Shown here: positions 42,335 to 51,700 of the stretch, piece by piece
How positions within the stretch are numbered: position 1 is the stretch's first letter
How the letters are laid out: each line of letters opens with the position of its first letter
Assembly: GCF_003711105.1 (NCBI RefSeq)
Contig: NZ_CP023865.1
Coordinates: 7,795,001-7,859,000, forward strand
Direction of reading: 5' to 3'
DNA: 64,000 bases
Source of the DNA: Actinoplanes teichomyceticus ATCC 31121
Lineage (GTDB): Bacteria > Actinomycetota > Actinomycetes > Mycobacteriales > Micromonosporaceae
Position numbers and translations under genes: made by a program
Notes under the pieces: model-generated
Database searches by the model: none
Seen by the model: the letters and a program-made list of their open reading frames with translations, nothing else
Told to the model about the DNA's origin: nothing

Positions 42335-44490
42335 GGCGGCGGCTGCCACCCGGCGTGGTCCGGCTGCCGCGGCCATCCGCCGGAGCCCGGCGGGTACTGC
42401 GCCGGATGCTGCGGGCCCGCGTGCGGCTGGCCCGGGTGGGACGGCGGGACGGGCTGCTGCTGACCCGCGTACGGCGGCGCCGAAGCCTGCTGACCCGCGT
42501 ACGGCGGCGCCGAAGCCTGCTGACCCGCGTACGGCGGCGCCGAAGGCTGCTGACCCGGGTAGGGCGGCGCGAACGGCGGCGGGACGGGCTGCTGCTGGTT
42601 CGTGCTGGGCGGCGGGACCGGCGCGAACGGCGGCGGTCCGGCCGGGTGGCCGTAGCCGCCGGGATGGCCGTACCCGGCGGGCTGACCCCAGCCACCCGCG
42701 TACGCCGGCATCGGCGGCGGCAGCCGGACCGGGACCGGCATGACCGGCTCGGCCGGTGACGCCACCGTGCGCACCACCCCGTCCGGGAAGGTGATCCGGT
42801 AGCTCTGGCCGTCCCACCAGGACGGCGGGGTCTGCGGGTCGCGCCCGGTGAAGACCGAGCGGTACCCGGTGATCGCGGCGAGCAGCTCGCCCTCCTCCGC
42901 CGTGGCCTTCGCCATCTCCCGGGGGTCGCCGGCCAGGCCGCGCTGCATGCCGTCGCGGATCAGGGCCAGCCGGGTCGCGGCGAACTGGAAGCTGCGCATC
43001 GCCCGGCCCCCGGCCGGACCGGCCACCCGCCGGGCCCACTGCCGGGCCGAGTGCCGTCGGCCCAGACTGCCCAGCGCGGCCACCTCGGGCGGGGCGAACC
43101 AGCCGGCCCGCACGTAGTGGTGCAGTACCCGCTCGGCGATCCGGCCCTCCCAGCTGCGCAGCGCGATGGCGAAACCGACCACGGCGAAGAAGAACGGCAC
43201 CATGAAACCGAGGTAGCCGTACAGCATGATCAGCGTCTCGCCGGTGGCCGCGGACAGCGTCGGCAGCAGGTTGAACGTGCCGTGCAGGATCATCGCGAGC
43301 AGCAGGCCGCCGACCGGGGCGAGCCAGCGCACGTGCCGGTCGGCGGAGCGCGCCGCGATGCCCAGGCCGATGCCGGTCATCGAGGTGAACAGCGGATGCG
43401 CGAAGCCGGTGAACAGGATCCGGACGATGAAGATGGCGAAGACGTTCGTCAGGCCGGTGGCCGGGCCGTACTCGTTCGCGCCCGCGGCGTAGCCGTGGCC
43501 ACCCAGGTAGAGCACGTTCTCCACCATGGCGAAGCCGAGCGCGGAGAGCCCGCAGTAGACGATGCCGTCGGTGATCCCGGACCACTCGGCGCGACGCCGC
43601 CAGAACAGCAGCAGCGGGCCGGCCGCCTTCATCGACTCCTCGATGAACGGCGCCACCAGGACCGCCACCAGCGCGTCCGGCAGGCCGATCTTGCCGAACA
43701 GCCAGGCCGCCCCGGTGTTCACGCCGAGCGCCACCGCGGTCGCCACCGCGGCGCCCCAGGCGAAGCAGAAGACCAGGTATTTGACCGGCTCCGGCTCGTA
43801 GCGGTCGAGCCAGGCGAACGCGCTGGCCAGCAGCGGGACCGGCAGGATCGCCGCGGTCAGGCCGATGGCCAGGCCGGGCAGGCCGATGCTGTAGCCGAGG
43901 AAGACCAGCATCCCGATGGCGGCCGCGGCGATCAGCGCGATCGCGCCGGTGACCGGCAGCCAGCGGCGCCAGCCGTTACGGCGGCCGGGGATCGGCGCGA
44001 CGGTCTGCACCGTCCCGGTGGGCAGGGGCGGCACGGCGTCCGCCGGGACGGCCTCAGCGCTCACGCCGGGCGGCGGGTAGGCCGACGCGTCGCCGTCGAT
44101 CGGGGCGTAGACCGGTGCGACCCCGTCGGCCGGCCAGGACTGCGGCGCCGGGGCGAACTGCCCAGCCGGCGGAACCGATGAAACAGGCGGAGCCGATGAA
44201 ACAGGCGGAGCGGAAGGAACAGGCGGAGCGGAGGGAACCGGCGTAGCCGATGAAACAGGCGGAGCGGAAGGAACAGGCGGAGCGGAGGGAACCGGCGTAG
44301 CCGACCGGACCGGCGCAACCGGAGAACCCGGCCCGGCCGACGGGACCGGCTGAGCCGACGAAGGCGGCGCGGCCGAGCCAGCCGGCGGGGCGGCGGAAGC
44401 CGGCGCGGGCTCCGGAGCGGAGGCGGGATGGTTGGCCGGGTCAGGTGCCCCGGCCGGCGAGACGTCGGCCATGACCGCCAGCGTAGTCAT
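42325..44490 (-). CDS. PrsW-family intramembrane metalloprotease with repeat-rich tails
   Basis: 721 residues. An N-terminal cytoplasmic tail of Pro/Ser/Val repeats (about 1-165) precedes eight membrane helices. The PrsW signature is FIEESMKAAGPLLLFW near residue 285 with the two catalytic Glu, and histidines in GFAHPLFTSMTG and ILHGTFNLLP coordinate the metal. The C-terminal tail (about 570-720) is Pro/Tyr/Gln-rich with tandem decapeptides QQASAPPYAG. PrsW in Bacillus cleaves an anti-sigma factor; the target here is unknown. ATG at 44490 or 44472 are alternative starts. Confidence 0.9.
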   Translation of the reverse strand: MTTLAVMADVSPAGAPDPANHPASAPEPAPASAAPPAGSAAPPSSAQPVPSAGPGSPVAPVRSATPVPSAPPVPSAPPVSSATPVPSAPPVPSAPPVSSAPPVSSVPPAGQFAPAPQSWPADGVAPVYAPIDGDASAYPPPGVSAEAVPADAVPPLPTGTVQTVAPIPGRRNGWRRWLPVTGAIALIAAAAIGMLVFLGYSIGLPGLAIGLTAAILPVPLLASAFAWLDRYEPEPVKYLVFCFAWGAAVATAVALGVNTGAAWLFGKIGLPDALVAVLVAPFIEESMKAAGPLLLFWRRRAEWSGITDGIVYCGLSALGFAMVENVLYLGGHGYAAGANEYGPATGLTNVFAIFIVRILFTGFAHPLFTSMTGIGLGIAARSADRHVRWLAPVGGLLLAMILHGTFNLLPTLSAATGETLIMLYGYLGFMVPFFFAVVGFAIALRSWEGRIAERVLHHYVRAGWFAPPEVAALGSLGRRHSARQWARRVAGPAGGRAMRSFQFAATRLALIRDGMQRGLAGDPREMAKATAEEGELLAAITGYRSVFTGRDPQTPPSWWDGQSYRITFPDGVVRTVASPAEPVMPVPVRLPPPMPAYAGGWGQPAGYGHPGGYGHPAGPPPFAPVPPPSTNQQQPVPPPFAPPYPGQQPSAPPYAGQQASAPPYAGQQASAPPYAGQQQPVPPSHPGQPHAGPQHPAQYPPGSGGWPRQPDHAGWQPPPYR
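42461..42570. repeat. 30-bp in-frame repeat in the PrsW C-terminal tail
   Basis: TGACCCGCGT starts exact or near-exact units at 42461, 42491, 42521 and 42551, each encoding the decapeptide QQASAPPYAG or a variant on the minus strand. The first three units are nearly identical, a sign of recent duplication. Confidence 0.9.
44165..44320. repeat. Short in-frame repeat in the PrsW N-terminal tail
   Basis: Repeats of 18-bp units on GGAGCGGAAGGAACAGGC and variants with GATGAAACAGGC encode Pro/Ser/Val hexapeptides such as VPSAPP and VSSATP. The motif order A-A-B recurs, giving about 54-bp higher-order periodicity. Confidence 0.7.
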
Positions 44491-44544
44491 CGGGGGCCTG
44501 GCCGGCGTGCCCGAGGAGGACGGAAGCGGTCAGCCGCCCATCGA

Positions 44545-45837
44545 TCAGCCGGCGTCCGGCTCGGACCGCGGGCCGGGCGCCGGACCAGGGGGCGGACCGG
44601 ACGACGCGCCGGACGCCGGGCCAGGGGACGCGCCGGACGCCGGGCCAGCGGACGCGCCGGACGCCGGGCCAGCGGACGCGCCGGACGCCGGATCAGCCGG
44701 AGACACCGATCGTGAACGGCCGGTCCGCCGCCGCGCCCCGTGCGGCCGGCCGTGCCAGCCCACCGCCGCCCGCACCTGGCGGCCGGCCTCGGCGTGCTCG
44801 ACGCCGGTGGCGCGCAGCAGGTCGGCCACCGAGGTGCGGATCTGTGCCACCACCACCCCACCGGAATACCCCACCCCGGTCTGGTAGGCCCGCCCCGACT
44901 CGGCCGCCGCCCGCAGCGCGCGTTCCCGGGCGGCCACCGGCTCGGCGCCGCGCGCCCACTCCTGCCGGAGCAGGTCCACCGCGTCGCCGAGGTGCCGTAC
45001 CGAGGCGGGCAGCACCTCCGGCACCCGCTCCCGGTCGTTCAGCGCGGTCTGCGCGCGGCGGATCATCACCCGCACGTTGCGCAGCGCGTAGGTGAGCTGG
45101 GGCGCACCCTCGACGTACTGGGCCAGGGCACCCCGGGCGCGCCAGCGGGCCGGGGCGAAGGCGACGTTCTCCCGGGCCGCGTCGATGGCCGTACGGAAAG
45201 CGGCGAACGTCCCCTCCGCGGACCGCAACCGGGCCAGCGCCGCCTGGATGACGTCCGGGTCACCCTCGGCCAGCCCGAGCGCGGCCTCGTGGAGCCCGGC
45301 GGTGAAGGCGCGCAGCGCCGGATCGGCGGCCCGCCGCACCACGCTGAGCGGATTGATCGGCAGCAGCACGGTCATCACCGCCAGGCCGATCCCGCCGCCG
45401 ACCAGCGCGTCGAGGAACCTGCTCCAGGGCTGGCCGGTGCTGCTGGTCAGGGTGGCGACCAGCACCGCCGAGGAGGCGGACTGCACGATCAGCGGGGCGC
45501 CGCCGCCGACCGTGGTCGCCACCAGCACGGCGAGCAGCACCATCAGGCCGATCTGCACCGGGCCGCTGCCGATCAGCACCATCAGGCCGTCACCCAGCCC
45601 GATCCCGACCGCTACCCCGAAGACCAGCTCGGCGGTCCGGCGCATCCGCTGACCCACCGAGGAGCCCAGCGTGATCACCGCGGCCACCGGGGCGAAGAAC
45701 GGCACCGGGCGGCCGATCAGGTCGTGCGCCACGAACCAGGCCAGGCCGGCGGCGAGACCGGCCTGCAGGGCCAGCATGAACCCGGCCCGGGCCCGCGACG
45801 CGGCCGCGCCGGCCCGAACCCTCGCGGCGCTGATCAT
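44545..45837 (-). CDS. FUSC-family (aromatic acid exporter-like) membrane protein
   Basis: 430 residues; ATG behind GGAGGTG. Six membrane helices in the N-terminal half (about 18-165) include FFAPVAAVITLGSS and the FUSC/ArAE signature region ELVFGVAVGIGLGD, followed by a helical cytoplasmic domain. The C-terminal about 45 residues are GASAGPAS repeats from a 24-bp minisatellite. FUSC proteins are thought to export aromatic acids or weak organic acids; the substrate is unknown. It is divergent from the HD-domain gene. Confidence 0.82.
   Translation of the reverse strand: MISAARVRAGAAASRARAGFMLALQAGLAAGLAWFVAHDLIGRPVPFFAPVAAVITLGSSVGQRMRRTAELVFGVAVGIGLGDGLMVLIGSGPVQIGLMVLLAVLVATTVGGGAPLIVQSASSAVLVATLTSSTGQPWSRFLDALVGGGIGLAVMTVLLPINPLSVVRRAADPALRAFTAGLHEAALGLAEGDPDVIQAALARLRSAEGTFAAFRTAIDAARENVAFAPARWRARGALAQYVEGAPQLTYALRNVRVMIRRAQTALNDRERVPEVLPASVRHLGDAVDLLRQEWARGAEPVAARERALRAAAESGRAYQTGVGYSGGVVVAQIRTSVADLLRATGVEHAEAGRQVRAAVGWHGRPHGARRRTGRSRSVSPADPASGASAGPASGASAGPASGASPGPASGASSGPPPGPAPGPRSEPDAG
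44600..44695. repeat. 24-bp in-frame repeat at the FUSC gene 3' end
   Basis: Four tandem copies of a 24-bp unit based on GGACGCGCCGGACGCCGG and CCAGC encode GASAGPAS-like octapeptides on the minus strand. Reading frame is preserved. Confidence 0.85.
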
Positions 45838-45867
45838 GCGTGCCACCTCCGTGCCAGGATGGCCATC

Positions 45868-46506
45868 GTGACATCTCTGCCCGACCGATTCCGGACCGCC
45901 GCCCGTGGCGCCGGCGCCACCGCTGCGGACGCCGACCTGGACTCCGCCGCAAACTACCTGCTCGGCCGCTGGACCGAGCCGCAACGGCACTATCACGACG
46001 TGACGCACCTCTCCGCGGTGCTGGACGTGGTGGACCGCTTCGCCGCACTGGCGCCGCATCCGGACCGGGTGCGGCTGGCCGCCTGGATGCACGACGCGGT
46101 CTACGACCCGCGGGCGCTGGGCGACGCGAACGAGCGGGACAGCGCGGAGTTCGCCGAGGGGCTGCTGCTCACGCTGGGCGTGCCGGCGGAGGCGGCGGCC
46201 GAGGTCGCCCGGCTGGTCGGGCTGACCGCCGGACACGCGACCGAGGAGAACGACCCGGACGGGGAGCTGCTCTGCGACGCCGACCTGGCGATTCTCGCGG
46301 CGGACGAGGAGGGCTACGCCCGGTACACCGCCGCGATCCGTCGCGAGTACGCGCACGTGAGCGACGCCGACTTCCGTGCCGGACGCGCCCGGGTGCTGCA
46401 CGAGCTGCTCAACCTGCCGTCGATCTACCGCCTCGCGCCGATCCGCGACGGGTGGGAGGAGCGCGCCCGCGCCAACCTCCGCACCGAGCTGGAGACGCTG
46501 GCCTGA
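45868..46506 (+). CDS. HD-domain metal-dependent phosphohydrolase
   Basis: 212 residues from GTG at 45868 with AGGATGG upstream. HD-superfamily residues are visible: RHYHDVTHL, AAWMHDAVYD (HD pair) and CDADLAILAAD. It belongs to the predicted metal-dependent HD group of about 200 residues found in many actinobacteria; the nucleotide substrate is unknown. It is divergent from the FUSC-like gene; the 30-bp gap must hold both promoters or one leaderless start. Confidence 0.85.
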   Translation: MTSLPDRFRTAARGAGATAADADLDSAANYLLGRWTEPQRHYHDVTHLSAVLDVVDRFAALAPHPDRVRLAAWMHDAVYDPRALGDANERDSAEFAEGLLLTLGVPAEAAAEVARLVGLTAGHATEENDPDGELLCDADLAILAADEEGYARYTAAIRREYAHVSDADFRAGRARVLHELLNLPSIYRLAPIRDGWEERARANLRTELETLA

Positions 46507-46543
46507 CCGGCGCCCGCCGGCCCGTCGCACCGGCCGGCGGGCC

Positions 46544-46831
46544 TCAGCGCGGGTGGTCCGGCCGCAGGCGTCGGTGCAGGTGTTTCGGGCGGCGCAGGCC
46601 GGCGGCGCGCAGTCGCCACGTCAGCTCCCGGGACGGCACCAGCAGCGCGCCCAGCCACAGGGCGCTCGGCACGCGGAACGCCGGGATGTCGTAGTGGTCG
46701 CGGTCGAAAGCGCGCCGCGGCGAGCCCAGCATCTCGGCGAACGCGTGCAGCTCGGCGTAGGAGACGTCGCTGACCAGGTGTGACCAGAGGTGGCCACGAC
46801 CCGGCCAGCGCGGCTCGTCGACGAGGATCAA
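46544..46831 (-). CDS. DUF4031 family protein
   Basis: 95 residues. Family features: an N-terminal ILVDEPRWPGRGHLWSHLVSD, then SYAELHAFAEMLGSPRRAFDRDHYDIP, and a C-terminal RLRAAGLRRPK. The TTG start overlaps the glpD stop (TTGA), so it is translated by coupling to glpD. Function is unknown; the conserved His and Asp residues hint at metal binding. Confidence 0.85.
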   Translation of the reverse strand: MILVDEPRWPGRGHLWSHLVSDVSYAELHAFAEMLGSPRRAFDRDHYDIPAFRVPSALWLGALLVPSRELTWRLRAAGLRRPKHLHRRLRPDHPR

Positions 46832-48627
46832 AGGTCGGCTTCGAGCAGGTGGGCGCGCCGGTCGGCGGCCAGCCCGCGGACGTCCGGAGCACCCACCCGG
46901 GCGGCGTCCGCGCCCAGGTCGTCGGGCATGGTCTGGGACTGCCGCTCGGCGGTGACCCGGGCCAGGTAGTGCTCGACCTCGCGCCGGCGGACGGTCTCGT
47001 CCCAGCCGAGCACCGCGCCCATCACCCGGGCGGCGTGCCCGGCCGACTCGGCGCCGCGGTGCGCGGTCTCGATCGAGATCCGGGTACGCCGGGTCAGCAC
47101 GTCGTCGAGGTGCAGCGCCCCCTCGGCGAGCGCGGCGTACGCCACCTCGGCGGCCAGGTACTCCGGGGCGCCGGCGAGCGGGACCGCGAGCTGCGGGTCG
47201 GCGGCCATCATCGCGAGCAGGTGGACGGTGAGCGTGCCGTACCGCTCCAGCAGGTGCTCGATCACCCCGGTGGTGACACCGTGCCGCCGGGCGATGTCCT
47301 GCCGGTCCCGCCACGCGGCGGCGTACCCGTCGGCGCCGAGCAGCGGCAGCTGGTCGGTCCGCGACTCGCGGAACGGCCCGCCCATCCGGCGCACCGCGCG
47401 GTCGATCACGTCCGCCGCCATCACCCGGTACGTCGTGTACTTCCCGCCGGCCACCAGCATCAGCCCGAGCATCGGCTCGACCACGGCGTGCTCGCGGGAC
47501 AGTTTCGAGGTGGAGTCGGCCTCACCGGACAGCAGCGGGCGCAGCCCGGCGTAGACGCCCTCGATGTCGTCGGTGGTCAGCGGCCGGTCCAGCACCGTGT
47601 TGACCTGGTCCAGCAGGTATCGGATGTCGCGCGCGGACGCGGCCGGGTGGGCCCGGTCCAGCTGCCAGTCGGTGTCCGTGGTGCCGATGATCCAGTGGCC
47701 GCCCCAGGGCAGCACGAACAGCACCGACGTGGCGGTGCGCAGGATCAGCCCGGCCTCGCCGGTGATCGCCGAGCGGGGCACCACCAGATGCACCCCCTTG
47801 GAGGCGCGCACCCGCAGGCCGGGGCGGACGCCGACGTCGCGCAGCATCTCGGACATGTCGTCGCTCCACACCCCGGTGGCCGCGACGACCGTCTTGGCGC
47901 GCACCTCGAACTCCGCGGAGTCGGGCGCCTCCAGGTCCTTGACCCGCACGCCGACCACCTCGCGCGCCTCGCGCACGAACCCGGTGACCCGGGCGCTGGT
48001 GACCACCGCGGCGCCCTGGGCGGCGGCGGTCCGGGCCAGGTTGACCACCAGGCGGGCGTCGTCCATCTGCCCGTCGTAGTACCGGATCGCGCCGGTGATC
48101 TTGTCGGCTCGCAGGCTCGGGAACAGGTGCCGGGCGCCGTCGCGGGTCAGGTGCCGGTGCAGGGGCATCCCCCGGCCGCCGCCGAAGACGCCGGCGAACA
48201 CGTCGTACGCCGCGACGCCGAGCCCGTAGTAGGCCCGCTGCCAGACGCGTTTCGCCGGGTTGGCGGCCGGCAGCGGCACCAGGATCGGCACCGGGCGCAC
48301 CAGGTGCGGGGCGATCCGGGTGGCGAGCAGGCCGCGCTCGGTGAGCGCCTCGTGCACCAGGTGCAGCTCCAGCTGCTCCAGGTAGCGCAGGCCGCCGTGG
48401 ATCAGTTTGCTGGACCGGCTGGACGTGCCGGCGGCGAAGTCACGCGCCTCGACCAGAGCCACCTTGAGCCCACGGGAGGCGGCGTCGACCGCCGCGCCGG
48501 CGCCGGTGACCCCACCGCCGATCACGAGGACGTCGAATTGCTCGGCACGCAGCCGCCGCAGATCAGCGGTGCGGCGGATCGGGGAGAGCCGGCCGGCCGT
48601 AAAGCGGGAGACGGAGGGATCGCGCAC
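46828..48627 (-). CDS. glpD: Glycerol-3-phosphate dehydrogenase GlpD
   Basis: About 599 residues from GTG at 48627. The FAD-binding start is VLVIGGGVTGAGAAVDAASRG; further blocks are SSRSSKLIHGGLRYLE and GHWIIGTTDTDW. A C-terminal GlpD helical domain (about 430-570) is present, as in aerobic GlpD. The enzyme oxidises glycerol 3-phosphate to DHAP at the membrane, feeding quinones. TAACCT lies about 7 bp before the GTG, consistent with a leaderless transcript. It is divergent from the large surface protein; DUF4031 is coupled downstream. Confidence 0.93.
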   Translation of the reverse strand: MRDPSVSRFTAGRLSPIRRTADLRRLRAEQFDVLVIGGGVTGAGAAVDAASRGLKVALVEARDFAAGTSSRSSKLIHGGLRYLEQLELHLVHEALTERGLLATRIAPHLVRPVPILVPLPAANPAKRVWQRAYYGLGVAAYDVFAGVFGGGRGMPLHRHLTRDGARHLFPSLRADKITGAIRYYDGQMDDARLVVNLARTAAAQGAAVVTSARVTGFVREAREVVGVRVKDLEAPDSAEFEVRAKTVVAATGVWSDDMSEMLRDVGVRPGLRVRASKGVHLVVPRSAITGEAGLILRTATSVLFVLPWGGHWIIGTTDTDWQLDRAHPAASARDIRYLLDQVNTVLDRPLTTDDIEGVYAGLRPLLSGEADSTSKLSREHAVVEPMLGLMLVAGGKYTTYRVMAADVIDRAVRRMGGPFRESRTDQLPLLGADGYAAAWRDRQDIARRHGVTTGVIEHLLERYGTLTVHLLAMMAADPQLAVPLAGAPEYLAAEVAYAALAEGALHLDDVLTRRTRISIETAHRGAESAGHAARVMGAVLGWDETVRRREVEHYLARVTAERQSQTMPDDLGADAARVGAPDVRGLAADRRAHLLEADL

Positions 48628-48717
48628 CCCTGCAAGGTTAGCCCCCGCCGGTATACGCCCGGCGGATGAATGTGGTCCGGCCCACACCGGCCCGATTCAC
48701 CCGTTAGCGTCGCAGTC

Positions 48718-51700
48718 ATGCACCGCACCGGCGCCGCGGTCCTGCTGGTCTGCGCGCTCGTCCTGGCCGCCGTGGGCCTCGCCGGGTACCCCGGGGAGGC
48801 CGCCGCCACCGCGGGATTCGCGCTGCGCTTCGAGGCCAACACGAACGGGTCGATCCTGCTGCGCGGCAACGCCAACCTGGTGTGCTCCCCGCTGGCCCTC
48901 GGCTGCCCGGCGGGACGGGACGCGACCGGTAACCGGCTGGACAACAACGACTTCTCGATGGTCGCCGCGGATGCCGACCGCGATCTGACGACGCTCAACG
49001 ACAGCACCGCCACGGTGGCCCTCCCGCCGGGCAGCTCGGTGCTCTTCGCCGGGTTGTACTGGAGCGGCAGCCTCGCCGTCGGCAGCGGCGTGACGGCCCC
49101 GCTCCTGGGGCTCCGGCGCGACCGGGTTCGCCTGCGGACCCCGGCGAGCACCGCCTGGCAGTCGATCACCGCCACCACGGTGCACGGCTCCGGCAACCCG
49201 TATCAGGGGTTCGCCGACGTGACCGCGCTGGTGGCCGGCGCGGGCAGCGGGGTGTACGGGGTGGCCGACATCCAGACCGCCACCGGCGCGGGCCAGTACG
49301 CCGGGTGGGCGCTCGCGGTGGCGTACCGCAACCCGGCCGAGGTGCTGCGCGCGCTGCGGATCTACGACGGGCTGGGCACGGTGAGCGCCTCCTCGGGCGA
49401 CGTGGACATCCGGGTGAGCGGCTTCGAGACGCCGCACTCGGGTTCGGTGCGGGCCGAGGTGGGGACCGTGGCGTACGAGGGTGACCTGGGCAAGCGGGGT
49501 GACGCGCTGCAGATCGACGGCCAGCCGATGTCGGACGCGGCGAACCCGGTGGACAACTTCTTCAACAGCACGGCGACCGGCAGCGGGCGCGACCCCGGTT
49601 ACGCCAACCTGTTCGGCGTCGACATCGACCAGTTCGACGCGACCGACCGGCTCGGGCACGCGGTCACGTCGGCCACCCTGACCCTGACCACCACCAGCGA
49701 CACCTACTACCCGGGCGTGGTCACGTTCGCCATCGACCTGTACGCGCCGAAGCTGGTCGCCACGCTGACCGGCACCGACCTCAACGGCGGCGACCTGCTG
49801 CCCGGCGACATCCTGGAGTACCGGGTCGAGGTGCGCAACGTCGGCAACGACGTCGCCGACGACACCGTGCTCTCCGACGCGATCCCGACGTACACCGGCT
49901 ACGTGCCGGGCTCGGCGCGGATCCGGGGGTCGCCGGTCGCCGACCCGGCCACCCCGGCGCGGCTCGACTTCGCGCTCGGCGACATCCCGTATCAGGGGGT
50001 CACCTATGTGACCTTCCAGGTCCGGGTCGACCCGGCCACGCCGCCCGGTTACGCGATCACCAACCTGGTGACCCTGAGCTACACCGGGCACACCGCGGGC
50101 GTGGCCGTCTCCGGGCTGGCCGGGACCGCGGCGAGCGTGGTCGCGCCGGCCCAGTCCGACCTGGCCGCCGCGCTCACCGTGACGCCGGCCGCGGTGCAGC
50201 GGTCCGCGCTGCCGGCCGCGGTCACCTACCTGCTCACGGTCACCAACGGCGGCCCGTCGGCGGAGCCGGACGCGCGAGCCGAGCTGTCCCTGCCGGCCGG
50301 GGTGGCCGCGGGACCGCTGCCGGCCGGGTGCACCGGGTACGGCTCACAGGTGACCTGCCTGTTCGGCCCGTTGCTGCCGGGCACGCGGGCCGGCGCCGCG
50401 ATCCCGGCGACGGTCCAGGCGGCGGCCACGGCCCGGCCGTCCGCCGCGCTGCGGGCGTACGGCACGAACACCGATCCGGTCCCGGCCGACAACGTCGCGA
50501 ACGCGCCGCTGCGGGTCAACCTGGCGCCGCGGGCGGTGGCCGACACCGGGACGCCGGGAGCCGTCGCGGTGCTGGACAACGACGACGACCCGGACGGCCC
50601 GGACAGCGCGCTCACCGTCACGATCACCACCGCGCCCCGGCACGGGTCGGCGATCGTGCTGGCGGACCGGACGGTCGAGTACACCCCGGCGGCGGGGTGG
50701 GCCGGGGACGACACGTTCACCTACACGATCACCGACGCCGACGGCGGCAGTGACAGCGCGGTGGTGACCGTGCGTACCCCGAACGCCGCCCCGGTGGCGG
50801 TCGACGACGCCGCCGCGGTGGACACCGGCGACACCGTCACCGTGCCGGTCACCGCGAACGACAGCGACCCGAACGGCGACACGCTCACCGTGACCGCGCT
50901 GGCCGACCCGTACGACGGCACGGCCGGGACGGTCACCTTCATCGGCGGCACGATCACGTTCACCCCGGCGCGGAGCTTCGTCGGGATCGCGACGTTCACG
51001 TACACCGTCAGCGACGGTCAGGCGACCGCCACCGCGCGGCTGGCGGTGGAGGTGGCCAACGCGATCCCCACCGCCGGCGACGACGCGGCGACCGTGCCGT
51101 ACCTGGGGGCCACCACCATCGGGGTGCTGGTCAACGACTGGGACATCAACGACGACCCGCTCAGCATCGTCTCGGTCGCCGCCCCGGCGCACGGCACCGC
51201 CGCGCCGTCCGGGCGGAACGTGGTCTACCAGGCCACCGAGATCGGCTTCTCGGGAACCGACACCTTCGGCTACACGATCACCGACCCCAACGGCGGGACC
51301 GCCTCCGCGCTGATCACGGTCACCGTCGGCAACGCGCCACCGGTCGCGGTGGACGTCTCGGTGACCACGGCGTACCTGACCCCGGCGCCGGTGGACGTGC
51401 TGACCGGCGCGAGCGACCCGAATCCCGGCCCGACCTTCCTGGTCATCGGCGCCAGCGATCCGGCGCACGGTGTGGTGGTGCGCAACCCGGACGGCACGCT
51501 GACCTACACCCCGGACCCCGGCTGGTCGGGCCCGGACCGCTTCACCTACACGCTCAGTGACGGGCGGGGTGGCACCGACACCGGCGTCGTCACGATCGAC
51601 GTGGCCAACGCCCCGCCGGTCGCCCGCCCGGAGTCGGTCACCCTGCCCGCCGGCGTCACCTCGACGATCGACGTGCGGCACAACGACGAGGACCCGAACG

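Noticed and set aside
48670..48717. Extension of the LPxTG protein upstream to ATG-like codons
   Set aside because: The extension would precede the signal peptide with hydrophilic residues; the ATG at 48718 gives a proper signal peptide and TAGCGT stands 7 bp before it.
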